From an uncultured Lachnospiraceae bacterium (GTDB lineage: Bacteria; Bacillota; Clostridia; Lachnospirales; Lachnospiraceae), in the NCBI GenBank assembly GCA_944383765.1, contig CALWQT010000007.1, positions 53,461 through 117,460 of the forward strand: 64,000 bases of DNA, read 5' to 3'. Within the stretch, counting starts at the first letter, position 1, and every line of letters begins with the position of its first letter. The notes under the pieces were generated by a model. It was not told the DNA's origin, did not search any database, and worked only from the letters and a program-made list of their open reading frames with translations. Shown here piece by piece: positions 1-6,907 of the stretch. The position numbers and the translations under genes were made by a program.

Positions 1-23
1 CTCCTTTAATTTTAATTTTTTCT

Positions 24-1958
24 TTATGCTTCCGCTTTTCCGTAAGGTTTGAATTCCCGTCCGGTACCCCGGTAAAAGCGGCTGAACAGTTCATAATATT
101 CCAGACGCAGGACCTGAATCCCTACGATCAGACCTTCCATTCCGCAGACAAACAGATTTCCCAGAATGATCACTAGCCAGTTGGGTGTTCCGGCTTCTGC
201 GCCAGCCAGCATAAGAACAACTTCCATCATAGCAGCGTGGCTGACGGCAAAGGCTCCTACACGGACAAAGGACAGAGTATTGGAAAAATAGCTCAACAGG
301 ACTTCGAACAATTCAAAGAAGCCCTGAATTACAAACATGGCTTTTCCTCCCGGAATGGCTTTTTCTGCTTTTTTCTCCAGAATCCTGGTCAAAGGCTCTT
401 TGAAGAAAATAAGAAGAAGGGGGATGCCGAACATGATGAACAGTACGGCAGTTCCAGGAACAGGATTTCCGGTCATAAACAGGACAATGGTGAGAACCAG
501 GCTGCCATAGAATACCAGACCGGCCACTCCGTTGGTGTCAAACCATATTTTTTCCGTATCTTTTTCATGGATACTGTTGATGATATTTAAGATCATGGTC
601 AGCAGGATGATTCCCATTCCAATGGAGATTGCCACTACGAAAACAGTGTTCAGTCTCCCGATAAAAGGAAGATTTACCATAGCTTCTGCCGGACGGAGCC
701 AGACAGGTTCTATGATGGTTTCAAATCCGAAGATACTTCCGAACATGAATCCAAATATGGTTGAGAATAAACCGCAGCAGGAAATAATGGCTGCCAGGTT
801 TATTTCCTTAAATTTATATAGAAGGAAGCCGCCAATGAGCAGGCAAAGTCCCTGTCCCACATCTCCGAACATAAATCCAAACAAAATAGAGTAAGTCAGC
901 CCAATGAGAATGGTAGGGTCCAGTTCGTTGTAAGAAGGAAGACCGTACATACGCAGGAACATTTCAAAAGGTTTGAAAAGACGGGGATTGCGAAGCTTTG
1001 TGGGAGGCTGGCTCAGAAGATTGCCATGATTTTCTTCCACGATGCAGAAAACATCTGGGTCCTGGGAAATCTCATCTTGAAAACGGATAGCATTTTCGTT
1101 CGTCATCCAGCCGCATAAAATGTAGAAGGTGGCCTGCTGGTGCTTGGTGCAGGCAGCCATTTTTCTTACGCTGAAATTAGAGGAAAAACGGTCCAGCCGT
1201 TTCCGGGCCGCAAGGATTGAAATCCTGTTTTTCTCCAGACAGCGGGAAATTTCTTCGTCCAGTCCTCTGATACGGTCCTGCATTCCCTGGATTTTTGTTT
1301 TTAATGCTTCCTGTGCTTCCAGTGGAGTACCTTCGTATTCGTCTGGAAGGAAGAAACGCTCAAAATGCATGGAAGCATAAATGGCGTCAATCTTTTTGGA
1401 AATGGATTCTGGCACAAAGTATACGATCCAGACATAATCCTTATCTTCACTGCATTTGTGGTATACGGTATCAAGCGTATCGTACACATAATCATTCAGT
1501 TTCTGGAAGTATTCTTTTGGAATACGGCCGAAACGGAATCGGATATATTTAAAGTGAAGAATGGCACTGAGGTTATAGTTCAGGTCTGTAAACGGAGAGA
1601 TCCTGGCCTGGGATTCCTGTAACGTATCCACCTGCTTGGCTAAGTTATCTTTTTCTTTGGACAGGGCATTCAGGTCTGAAGTCAGCTTGGTTATGGTATC
1701 CAGGGCTTCTTCCAGAGATATATCAGGAATGTCCTGATTTTCTGTACCGTCTTTCAGAGAAGCGGCCAGGTTTTCTGCCTGTATGATCAGGTCTTTATAG
1801 GGATTGGTTTCGGTAAAAGGTCTTAAGTCTTTTACAGTCTTTAACTCAGCCAGGGTATTTTCCAGTTGGATCTCATATTTGGACAGATACTGGTCCACCA
1901 CCCGGTCAATGTCAGCTTTCGGTCCTGTGATACTTAAGAACTTCATTTTTTCTATCAC
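24..1958 (-). CDS. ntpI: V-type ATP synthase subunit I
   Basis: Membrane stator subunit a/I of a V-type ATPase, which carries the ion half-channels facing the proteolipid ring. The 644-residue length is normal for the family. The N-terminal half (about 1-330) is hydrophilic with coiled-coil stretches near residues 85-125 and 215-255. The C-terminal half holds about seven membrane segments. The motif SFVRVGAFAVSHA contains the conserved membrane arginine needed for ion transfer. The start is probably GTG at 1958, preceded by a GGGGGT site about 9 bases away; an ATG four codons later lacks a well-placed site. It lies 41 bases after subunit C. An AAGGAG-like element at the very edge of the window (1-6) suggests that the next gene, probably the proteolipid K, follows directly. 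Whether the enzyme pumps Na+ or H+ cannot be read here. Confidence 0.95.
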   Translation of the reverse strand: MIEKMKFLSITGPKADIDRVVDQYLSKYEIQLENTLAELKTVKDLRPFTETNPYKDLIIQAENLAASLKDGTENQDIPDISLEEALDTITKLTSDLNALSKEKDNLAKQVDTLQESQARISPFTDLNYNLSAILHFKYIRFRFGRIPKEYFQKLNDYVYDTLDTVYHKCSEDKDYVWIVYFVPESISKKIDAIYASMHFERFFLPDEYEGTPLEAQEALKTKIQGMQDRIRGLDEEISRCLEKNRISILAARKRLDRFSSNFSVRKMAACTKHQQATFYILCGWMTNENAIRFQDEISQDPDVFCIVEENHGNLLSQPPTKLRNPRLFKPFEMFLRMYGLPSYNELDPTILIGLTYSILFGFMFGDVGQGLCLLIGGFLLYKFKEINLAAIISCCGLFSTIFGFMFGSIFGFETIIEPVWLRPAEAMVNLPFIGRLNTVFVVAISIGMGIILLTMILNIINSIHEKDTEKIWFDTNGVAGLVFYGSLVLTIVLFMTGNPVPGTAVLFIMFGIPLLLIFFKEPLTRILEKKAEKAIPGGKAMFVIQGFFELFEVLLSYFSNTLSFVRVGAFAVSHAAMMEVVLMLAGAEAGTPNWLVIILGNLFVCGMEGLIVGIQVLRLEYYELFSRFYRGTGREFKPYGKAEA

Positions 1959-1999
1959 TTGTCAGTTACCCCCTTTGCAATATGAGTTTTATACTGTGA

Positions 2000-3064
2000 C
2001 TATGCTCCCCGCGTTCCCACAGGAGATTTGATCACATAAGAGATGATATCGTCCGGGGAGACACCATACCGGATTCCTTCGATAATCGTGATCAGGCGGT
2101 GAATCTCCAGGTTCTTAAAGTAAAAATAAGAATTTAAAATGGCTGTGGAATAAGGATGATTTCTGGCAGTCAATGTGTAAATCCGGTTCATTACCTGCTC
2201 ATAGAGCTGTTCCAGATCAGGCTGGGTTCCCAGATGGCTGTCTGTAAGACTTCCATAATAGGTAGTGTTTAAAACAGAAAAGAATTCATCCACGCCGGAT
2301 GTTTCGGCCAATCGGGACAGGTCTTCTTTTTTCAGCCGGTAATTGACAGGTATCAGAAGAGGATAGATAGCCTTGGCATCCAGGTGATAATATTTTTTGG
2401 AACGGTAGATCCACTGGGCATTCAGCATATCCAGCTGAGACCCAAAACATTGGGTTACCGTTTTCTTTTCTTCTTTGGTCAGATATTTATCTTTTGCATT
2501 CCACATGACTTGAAAATGATACAGATCCAACTGGAGTTCATAGTCAAATAATGATACGGATTCCTTTTCACTTAAGTGGACAAAAAGAGAGTGATACGGA
2601 GTTCCTTCCAGAGAAGCTGTAAGTTCAGAAATAGAAGAGGAAGCGGTCAGTTTATCCAGGTCCAGTTTTGAGTGCTTGGAAAAGAAACTGCGGAACATGG
2701 ACAGATTGGCAAATTCCTGATCCGGGTGGCTGATATTTCGCAGGCATCTCTTCAGCAGGGAAATTTCAAAATGCATAAAATATAAGTTCAGGAATTTTCG
2801 AGGCTGAGGACCGGAAAAACGATAGAGTTTTTCAAAATCCCGGTAACGGGATAAAATAAGAAGCTTTTCCAGCTGAGAGCGATGGATATCATTATCTGCA
2901 GAAGCCAGAATATCCTGGTAAGCTGGTCTTGATTTGAGGAAGTCCAGGGCTTCTCCTACGGAAGAAAGCGCTGCCATGTCCCGGAACTGCCTGTCTGTAA
3001 TGAATTGGCTTTCCATAGCCCGTACTTTTGCTGCCAGACCACTGTAGGCTAGAAGATTTCCCAT
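2000..3064 (-). CDS. ntpC: V-type ATP synthase subunit C
   Basis: Subunit C/d (V0D/AC39 family) caps the proteolipid ring and couples it to the central stalk of the V-type ATPase. The 354-residue helical protein matches the family length and begins MGNLLAYSGLAAKVRAMES, a typical opening. No membrane segment is visible, as expected for a peripheral cap. The ATG start has an AAGGAG site formed across the stop codon of the upstream stalk gene, with only 4 bases between the genes. This points to translational coupling inside the ntp operon. Identity rests on family resemblance plus the neighbouring subunit I gene. Confidence 0.92.
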   Translation of the reverse strand: MGNLLAYSGLAAKVRAMESQFITDRQFRDMAALSSVGEALDFLKSRPAYQDILASADNDIHRSQLEKLLILSRYRDFEKLYRFSGPQPRKFLNLYFMHFEISLLKRCLRNISHPDQEFANLSMFRSFFSKHSKLDLDKLTASSSISELTASLEGTPYHSLFVHLSEKESVSLFDYELQLDLYHFQVMWNAKDKYLTKEEKKTVTQCFGSQLDMLNAQWIYRSKKYYHLDAKAIYPLLIPVNYRLKKEDLSRLAETSGVDEFFSVLNTTYYGSLTDSHLGTQPDLEQLYEQVMNRIYTLTARNHPYSTAILNSYFYFKNLEIHRLITIIEGIRYGVSPDDIISYVIKSPVGTRGA

Positions 3065-3068
3065 AACC

Positions 3069-3380
3069 TCACTCCTTTGTCATAGAATCAAACAGAGTTT
3101 GTACATATTGTTTGTGTTTGGCCTGATAGGTTTCTTCCATACGGTGCATCGTATGTTGGGCATCCAGACGCTGTGTTTCCAAGCGCTGTTTGGCTTCTGC
3201 TTCCATATCATTCCGTAGCTGATTTAACTGGGCTTGGGTCTTTTCGTCCAGTTCCTTATCAAACTGAGCAGTTTTTTCGTCCATTTCTTTGGCATATTCC
3301 TTTTTTCGCTCATTGGCTGCATCCATAATAGAAGCAGCGGAGGCTTCAATTTCAGAGATTTTGCTTATAATATGATTCAT
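3069..3380 (-). CDS. V-type ATPase small coiled-coil stalk subunit (G/H-like)
   Basis: A 103-residue, highly charged and almost entirely helical protein with long runs of Glu, Lys and Gln (for example EKTAQFDKELDEKTQAQLNQ). This is the signature of the peripheral-stalk subunit called G, H or NtpF. It would form the stator rod that links the membrane subunit I to the catalytic head. It is the first gene of the ntp operon visible here, starts at an ATG after a strong AGGAGG site, and is followed 4 bases later by subunit C. The exact subunit letter varies between naming schemes, so no symbol is given. I found no convincing -10/-35 pair in the 237 bases upstream. Confidence 0.8.
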   Translation of the reverse strand: MNHIISKISEIEASAASIMDAANERKKEYAKEMDEKTAQFDKELDEKTQAQLNQLRNDMEAEAKQRLETQRLDAQHTMHRMEETYQAKHKQYVQTLFDSMTKE

Positions 3381-3549
3381 AGGTTCCTCCTTTCAATGAT
3401 AGTCTTGATTTTGTATAAAAACATGTACAATTTCTACTAACCCATAATACTCCCTTTGATTCGAAAAAGCCATGGTCAATAATGAAGAAAATAGCATATA
3501 AAATATCAAATATTTCTACAAAAATAACAGTAATTTTCACCAGAGCATA

Positions 3550-3598
3550 CAAAAATATGGCCATACGATCCGGTATGGATAGTATGACCATATTTGAA
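3550..3598 (-). terminator. Rho-independent terminator after the SH3 protein gene
   Basis: An 8-bp outer stem (3553-3560 with 3588-3595) encloses a 6-bp inner stem (3561-3566 with 3573-3578). On the minus strand the hairpin runs into a short T tract. It begins about 20 bases after the stop codon of the SH3-domain gene and separates that gene from the ntp operon. The remainder of 3381-3617 is AT-rich with no gene. Confidence 0.65.
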
Positions 3599-3617
3599 AG
3601 ATTCAGACAAAATATCT

Positions 3618-4796
3618 TTATCTGGCTTCCAGATACTTGGAAGATACATAAGCTTCCTGTCCGTTATAGCGGATCACAGCCCATCTGTCATCATAAGCTC
3701 TCAGATACTCCACTTCTTCGCCTGGATCAAGAACACCGATGGTTCCGCTGTCGGTAGATGGTTCCGGACGCACATAAAGGTCTGTGGTCGTCACATAAGA
3801 AGAGGTCTCAGGAGCAGCTGTAGTCTCAGGAGCGGCTGTAGTCTCAGGAGCAGCCGTGGTCTCAGGAGCGGCTGTGGTTTCAGGAGCAGCTGTAGTTTCG
3901 GGAGCTGTCGTAGTCTCAGGAGCAGCTGTAGTCTCGGGAGCAGCCGTAGTCTCAGGAGCGGCTGTAGTCTCGGGAGCTGTCGTAGTCTCAGGAACAGCTG
4001 TAGTTTCCGGAGTGGTCTCTTCTGTGGAAACGGGAATGGTTTCCGGCTGATTTTCTCCCTGTTGACGGAACATGCTGATGATGATCAGCAGTAAAATGAT
4101 GATCGCAATGGGAATCAGGATTTTCAGAAGATCCTCTATGCGAAAACGCTTTTTGCGGCTATTCTGACGAGGGCGGTGGACCGGGGCGGAATAACTGCCG
4201 GTAGCCTTGGGGGCGCTGATATTTTTGGGAATATTGGATTCTGTTGGCTGTGAGGCAGCAGAAGTTTCATCAGCAGACCGGAAAGGAACTACTTTTGGCG
4301 AAGGCGCCGGCTGGGGTTGAGGAGAGGGTTTGGTGGCGGAAGAATCATTTTTTTCTGTCGTATTCTCTCTGGGTAAGGGAATTGCTTTAAAAGAAGTACG
4401 GGCAGCGGTCCTGCCGGCTGGTTTCCGCTTGCGCACTTTATAAAATTCATTGGCAAATGTATATACTTCCTGGCTCAACAGCTGATATGCCTGACTGGCA
4501 TCATAGGCGTTGTTATTTCCCTCGTTAGCAGCTTTGGTACCGATAATGCGGATTTTATGATAATGTTCACAGGTGGATTTGGAAATCCATCGGTTCTGAT
4601 ATAACGCATCAATAATGTCCATCAGATCCGTATCAATGATGCAGGCTTTTTCTGCTAGGCTTTTTACCATCAGGTCCAGTACCTGGAGAGAACGCAGCAT
4701 GGAAGCATTGAACTTTTTCTGACTGATCAGATGTTCAATTTCCACGACTCCCCGGCGAATCTGGTCCCAGTTGCCCATGCCGTCTGTATTTCCCAT
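3618..4796 (-). CDS. Membrane-anchored SH3 (SH3b) protein with Thr/Ala/Pro repeat stalk
   Basis: A 392-residue protein of unknown function in three visible parts. Residues about 1-130 form a hydrophilic helical domain resembling DUF4145/HEPN-like folds, though this is uncertain. After a basic linker, a strong membrane segment (ILIPIAIIILLLIIISMF) follows a Lys/Arg-rich stretch, so the N-terminal domain should be cytoplasmic. Outside lies a stalk of about eleven PETTAA-type hexapeptides, then a C-terminal bacterial SH3 domain (about 330-390, with DLYVRPEP and WAVIRYNG). SH3b domains commonly bind peptidoglycan or peptides. The start is ATG with AAAGGAG. It has its own terminator downstream and another terminator upstream, so it appears monocistronic. 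A plausible role is a wall-sensing or wall-anchoring protein, by inference only. Confidence 0.75.
   Translation of the reverse strand: MGNTDGMGNWDQIRRGVVEIEHLISQKKFNASMLRSLQVLDLMVKSLAEKACIIDTDLMDIIDALYQNRWISKSTCEHYHKIRIIGTKAANEGNNNAYDASQAYQLLSQEVYTFANEFYKVRKRKPAGRTAARTSFKAIPLPRENTTEKNDSSATKPSPQPQPAPSPKVVPFRSADETSAASQPTESNIPKNISAPKATGSYSAPVHRPRQNSRKKRFRIEDLLKILIPIAIIILLLIIISMFRQQGENQPETIPVSTEETTPETTAVPETTTAPETTAAPETTAAPETTAAPETTTAPETTAAPETTAAPETTAAPETTAAPETTAAPETSSYVTTTDLYVRPEPSTDSGTIGVLDPGEEVEYLRAYDDRWAVIRYNGQEAYVSSKYLEAR
3805..4014 (-). repeat. 18-bp tandem repeat coding for PETTAA units
   Basis: About eleven degenerate copies of an 18-base unit lie head to tail within the SH3 protein gene, encoding PETTAA/PETTTA hexapeptides. 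Third-position differences between copies show the array is not freshly expanded, but slippage could still alter stalk length between strains. Confidence 0.9.
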
Positions 4797-4819
4797 ATTT
4801 GTTCTCCTTTAAAGTAAAA

Positions 4820-4835
4820 TTGATATATATATCAA
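4820..4835. other. 16-bp perfect inverted repeat upstream of the SH3 gene
   Basis: The sequence ttgatatatatatcaa is a perfect palindrome located 24 bases before the ATG of the SH3-domain gene. It could be an operator or simply AT-rich promoter DNA. No function is claimed. Confidence 0.35.
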
Positions 4836-4837
4836 CC

Positions 4838-4866
4838 AAAAAGATGGGGAAATTCCCCACCTTCTT
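4838..4866 (-). terminator. Rho-independent terminator after the small membrane protein gene
   Basis: A 13-bp hairpin with a 3-base loop whose descending arm ends in a T run on the minus strand. It lies about 25 bases after the stop of the 91-residue membrane protein gene. Confidence 0.7.
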
Positions 4867-4891
4867 GCTGTTGGTTTTCGTGATTTAGTAA

Positions 4892-5167
4892 TTAGCTAAG
4901 ACTGGCGCTCATACCGATAAGAGCTGCGCCAAAGATTACATAGAAAAGAATTACCAGCACGATGGAAATTACCATCATGATAAGCTGGGCTTTTGCAAAA
5001 TTACCTCTTACCCGATTACTTGAACTGCATGCCCATACGATCAAAAGGATCAAAGACCCAATTCCGCAAGTAACAGCCCCAAGAACGGTAGGAATCAATA
5101 ACCATATCAAAAAGTCTTTGACAGAGGGTTCCTGTGGATAGTTATTATTCATTTCCATATTTTCCAT
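4892..5167 (-). CDS. Small two-span membrane protein, unknown function
   Basis: A 91-residue protein with a short hydrophilic, Asn-rich start and two hydrophobic segments: about 18-48 (LIWLLIPTVLGAVTCGIGSL region) and about 62-88 (MVISIVLVILFYVIFGAALI). They are joined by a short polar loop with SSSNRVRGNFAKAQ. The layout resembles small DUF4190/interferon-induced-TM-like bacterial proteins, but I do not recognise a named family. The ATG start has an AAGGAGG site 7 bases upstream. A clear promoter lies just upstream and a terminator downstream, so this is a single-gene unit between tRNA-Lys and the SH3 gene. Confidence 0.7.
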   Translation of the reverse strand: MENMEMNNNYPQEPSVKDFLIWLLIPTVLGAVTCGIGSLILLIVWACSSSNRVRGNFAKAQLIMMVISIVLVILFYVIFGAALIGMSASLS

Positions 5168-5199
5168 TTCCCAATCCTCCTTATATTATCGTTGCACTC

Positions 5200-5228
5200 A
5201 TTATATCATAGGATAAAATACAGGGCAA
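5200..5228 (-). promoter_or_regulatory. Sigma-A type promoter for the small membrane protein gene
   Basis: On the minus strand TTGCCC (5223-5228) and a consensus TATAAT (5200-5205) are separated by 17 bases and lie about 33 bases upstream of the ATG. Confidence 0.7.
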
Positions 5229-5275
5229 TAGGAATAGGCAGAATTGACAGAAAATTGTCAGAAATTGTTTGCAAT

Positions 5276-5318
5276 AAAAAAACACCAGCCCCAACGCTCT
5301 CTGTCGTCAAAACCAGTG
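5276..5318 (-). terminator. GU-rich terminator of tRNA-Lys
   Basis: On the minus strand an arm at 5305-5318 pairs with one at 5283-5296 to give about 14 continuous pairs, many of them G-U, around an 8-base loop. A run of seven Ts follows (5276-5282). It starts 8 bases after the tRNA 3' end. Because of the wobble pairs the structure forms only in the minus-strand transcript. Confidence 0.65.
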
Positions 5319-5325
5319 CTTTCAG

Positions 5326-5398
5326 TGCGCCTTCAGGGACTCGAACCCTGGACAAATAGATTAAGAGTCTACTGCTCTACCAACTGAGCTAAAGGCGC
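5326..5398 (-). tRNA. tRNA-Lys (anticodon CTT)
   Basis: A full cloverleaf is readable on the minus strand. The 7-bp acceptor stem is GCGCCTT with AAGGCGC. The D arm is GCTCAGTTGGTAGAGC. The seven-base anticodon loop CTCTTAA places CTT at 5363-5365. The T arm contains GGTTCGAGTCC. The discriminator base is A and CCA is not encoded, so the 3' end needs CCA addition. The anticodon reads AAG lysine codons. The gene stands alone with its own promoter and terminator. Confidence 0.97.
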
Positions 5399-5429
5399 TT
5401 TTTAATGTCATATCGGTGACACGTTCATT

Positions 5430-5458
5430 ATTCTAGCGCAATGAAAATAAAAAGTCAA
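5430..5458 (-). promoter_or_regulatory. Promoter of tRNA-Lys
   Basis: On the minus strand TTGACT (5453-5458) and TAGAAT (5430-5435) lie exactly 17 bases apart, about 30 bases upstream of the tRNA 5' end. Both boxes are close to the sigma-A consensus. Confidence 0.8.
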
Positions 5459-5508
5459 CACTTTTTTGAAAAAATTTTAATAAAAATTTCATTTTTAAAA
5501 CAGGGAAG

Positions 5509-5545
5509 CCCGCAGGGGACATTGCCGTGTAGCAGCCTCTGCGGG
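5509..5545 (-). terminator. Probable terminator after trxA
   Basis: A 7-bp GC-rich stem (5509-5515 with 5539-5545) begins about 12 bases after the trxA stop codon. The tail is only partly T-rich, so the call is moderate. Confidence 0.45.
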
Positions 5546-5556
5546 TTTGCCATGCA

Positions 5557-5877
5557 TCAGGCAAGAGCCTGGGTCATGGCATCAGCAATTACCTGTTTCT
5601 GCTGTACGCCTACAGCTTTGTAAACAATCTCTCCATGCTTGATGATAAGAAGAGTGGGAATAGACATGATTCCATATTTCTCTGCAATCTCAGGACTGGT
5701 GTCCACATTCAGCTTGCCTACCTTGGCTGTTCCGGCAAAATCTTTGGCCAGTTCTTCCACAGCAGGAGCCATCATTTTACAGGGACCGCACCAGTCGGCA
5801 TAGAAGTCTACCAGTACAGGAATGTCAGACTGAAGCACTTCAGAATCAAAGTTTTCTGTTGTAAAGATAAGTTCCAT
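5557..5877 (-). CDS. trxA: Thioredoxin
   Basis: Cytoplasmic dithiol oxidoreductase that reduces disulfides in target proteins and is recharged by thioredoxin reductase. At 106 residues it is a single thioredoxin domain. The redox motif WCGPCK has Cys30 and Cys33, followed by the typical helix MMAPAVEELA. The cis-proline lies in IMSIPTLLI. There is no signal peptide. The ATG start has an AGGAGG site placed between the stop of the upstream Cys-rich small gene and this gene, only 12 bases apart, so the two are probably co-transcribed. Confidence 0.96.
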   Translation of the reverse strand: MELIFTTENFDSEVLQSDIPVLVDFYADWCGPCKMMAPAVEELAKDFAGTAKVGKLNVDTSPEIAEKYGIMSIPTLLIIKHGEIVYKAVGVQQKQVIADAMTQALA

Positions 5878-5889
5878 AATTAAACCTCC

Positions 5890-6042
5890 TTATTTTCTGG
5901 GACAGCATTTTTTGCCGCCGATGAGACGTTCCACTTCCGCAAAACATTTTCTGAGCCGGCATGCCCGCCGGTTCAAATCTGGTTTGTCGCAGAAGGAACA
6001 GCACAGTTTCTTGATCATACGTTCCCGGAAGGCCATATTCAT
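5890..6042 (-). CDS. Small Cys-rich protein, unknown function
   Basis: A 50-residue open frame with seven cysteines: C14, C15, C18, C28, C33, C46 and C47. They occur as a CCSFC cluster, single cysteines in RACRLRKC, and a C-terminal KKCCPRK. The spacing suggests a small zinc-binding or redox protein. It sits between trmB and trxA, ends 12 bases before the trxA start, and its frame avoids stops in an otherwise gene-dense stretch. The ribosome site before the chosen ATG at 6042 is weak (GGTG), and an internal ATG at 6036 is possible. I do not recognise a named family. Proximity to thioredoxin suggests, without proving, a thiol-related role. Confidence 0.55.
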   Translation of the reverse strand: MNMAFRERMIKKLCCSFCDKPDLNRRACRLRKCFAEVERLIGGKKCCPRK

Positions 6043-6101
6043 CACCAATCTGTTTTTATACCAGTGTATGCAGATGGCCTGCTTCTATTCTAAAACGATT
6101 C

Positions 6102-6737
6102 CTACCGATATGCAATCAGTTTACAGATGGGTTTTCCTTCGGATACGAATTTTGTCTCGTATTCCGTCATCACATTTCCATCCAGGAATTGGCTGTGATG
6201 GAGGTCGAAGGTTGACATCTGCAGCTTCCATCCGGAGGCAGGAATCGACTCCAGGGAATATTCAAACAGTTCTCTGTTATCGGTTTTAAATTCAATGACT
6301 CCGTCGGGGGCAAGGATATGATCGTATACTTCCAGAAATCCCGGGGAAGTCAGGCGTCTTTTTGCATGGCGGTCTTTTGGCCAGGGGTCAGAGAAATTCA
6401 GATAAATCTTGCTGACTTCTCCTTTGGCAAAATAATCAGCCATTTCCTTTGCGTCAATGCGAAGAAAAAATATATTAGGAAGTTCCAGTTCAGAGCGTTT
6501 CTGAAGGGCGCGGAGAAGGACACTGGAATAACGTTCAATGCCCAGATAATTAATCTCCGGATTGGCGGCTGCCAGATCCATGATAAATTTTCCTTTGCCC
6601 ATTCCCACTTCAATTTCAAGGGGATTATGATTGCCAAATACCTGATCCCATGATCCCCGGTTGCGTTCCGGATCCTGAATGACAAAAGGGCTCTGGGCAA
6701 TCTGGTCTTCTGCGCCTTTGATGTGGCGTAATCGCAT
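6102..6737 (-). CDS. trmB: tRNA (guanine-N7-)-methyltransferase
   Basis: Makes N7-methylguanosine at position 46 in the variable loop of tRNAs using S-adenosylmethionine. The chosen start at 6737 gives MRLRHIKGAEDQI, the usual opening of the family, with AAAGGAGAA just upstream. A longer reading from 6770 would add eleven residues without a ribosome site. The 211-residue length is typical. Visible motifs are the SAM-binding stretch LEIEVGMGKGKFIMDLA and the catalytic region LNFSDPWPKDRHAKRRL. It is the first gene of a probable trmB/Cys-rich/trxA unit, divergent from the lipoprotein hydrolase gene. Confidence 0.95.
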   Translation of the reverse strand: MRLRHIKGAEDQIAQSPFVIQDPERNRGSWDQVFGNHNPLEIEVGMGKGKFIMDLAAANPEINYLGIERYSSVLLRALQKRSELELPNIFFLRIDAKEMADYFAKGEVSKIYLNFSDPWPKDRHAKRRLTSPGFLEVYDHILAPDGVIEFKTDNRELFEYSLESIPASGWKLQMSTFDLHHSQFLDGNVMTEYETKFVSEGKPICKLIAYR

Positions 6738-6860
6738 AACAGTTCTCCTTTCTAGGGTTTTCCTTGGCAAGTTTCATTTTAACATTGCAATCTGACCATT
6801 GCAACCAAAGAAATTAAAGAAAAATTATGTAAATTTGTATTTTCTTTTCCCTCATAGTTG

Positions 6861-6869
6861 TGCTAAAAT
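6861..6869 (+). promoter_or_regulatory. Extended -10 promoter for the lipoprotein hydrolase gene
   Basis: TGC followed by TAAAAT (6864-6869) forms an extended -10 box about 38 bases before the ATG at 6908. The matching -35 box is weak. Confidence 0.45.
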
Positions 6870-6907
6870 AAAACGTGATTCGACAAAAAGCAAAGAGGAA
6901 AATACCA

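Noticed and set aside
3381..3480. Promoter for the V-ATPase operon
   Set aside because: A TTGACC and a TATTAT are present on the minus strand but 24 bases apart, too far for a normal promoter. The operon start may be elsewhere.
3805..4014. Regular short repeats that could suggest a CRISPR array
   Set aside because: The units are 18 bases, directly adjacent without spacers, and encode the PETTAA stalk of a protein. No cas genes are present.
3856..4050. Plus-strand frame of VVSGAA repeats
   Set aside because: It is the reverse reading of the repeat-coding region of the SH3 protein and has no ribosome site.
6738..6770. Longer TrmB start
   Set aside because: It lacks a ribosome site, whereas MRLRHIKGA at 6737 matches the family start and has AAAGGAG.
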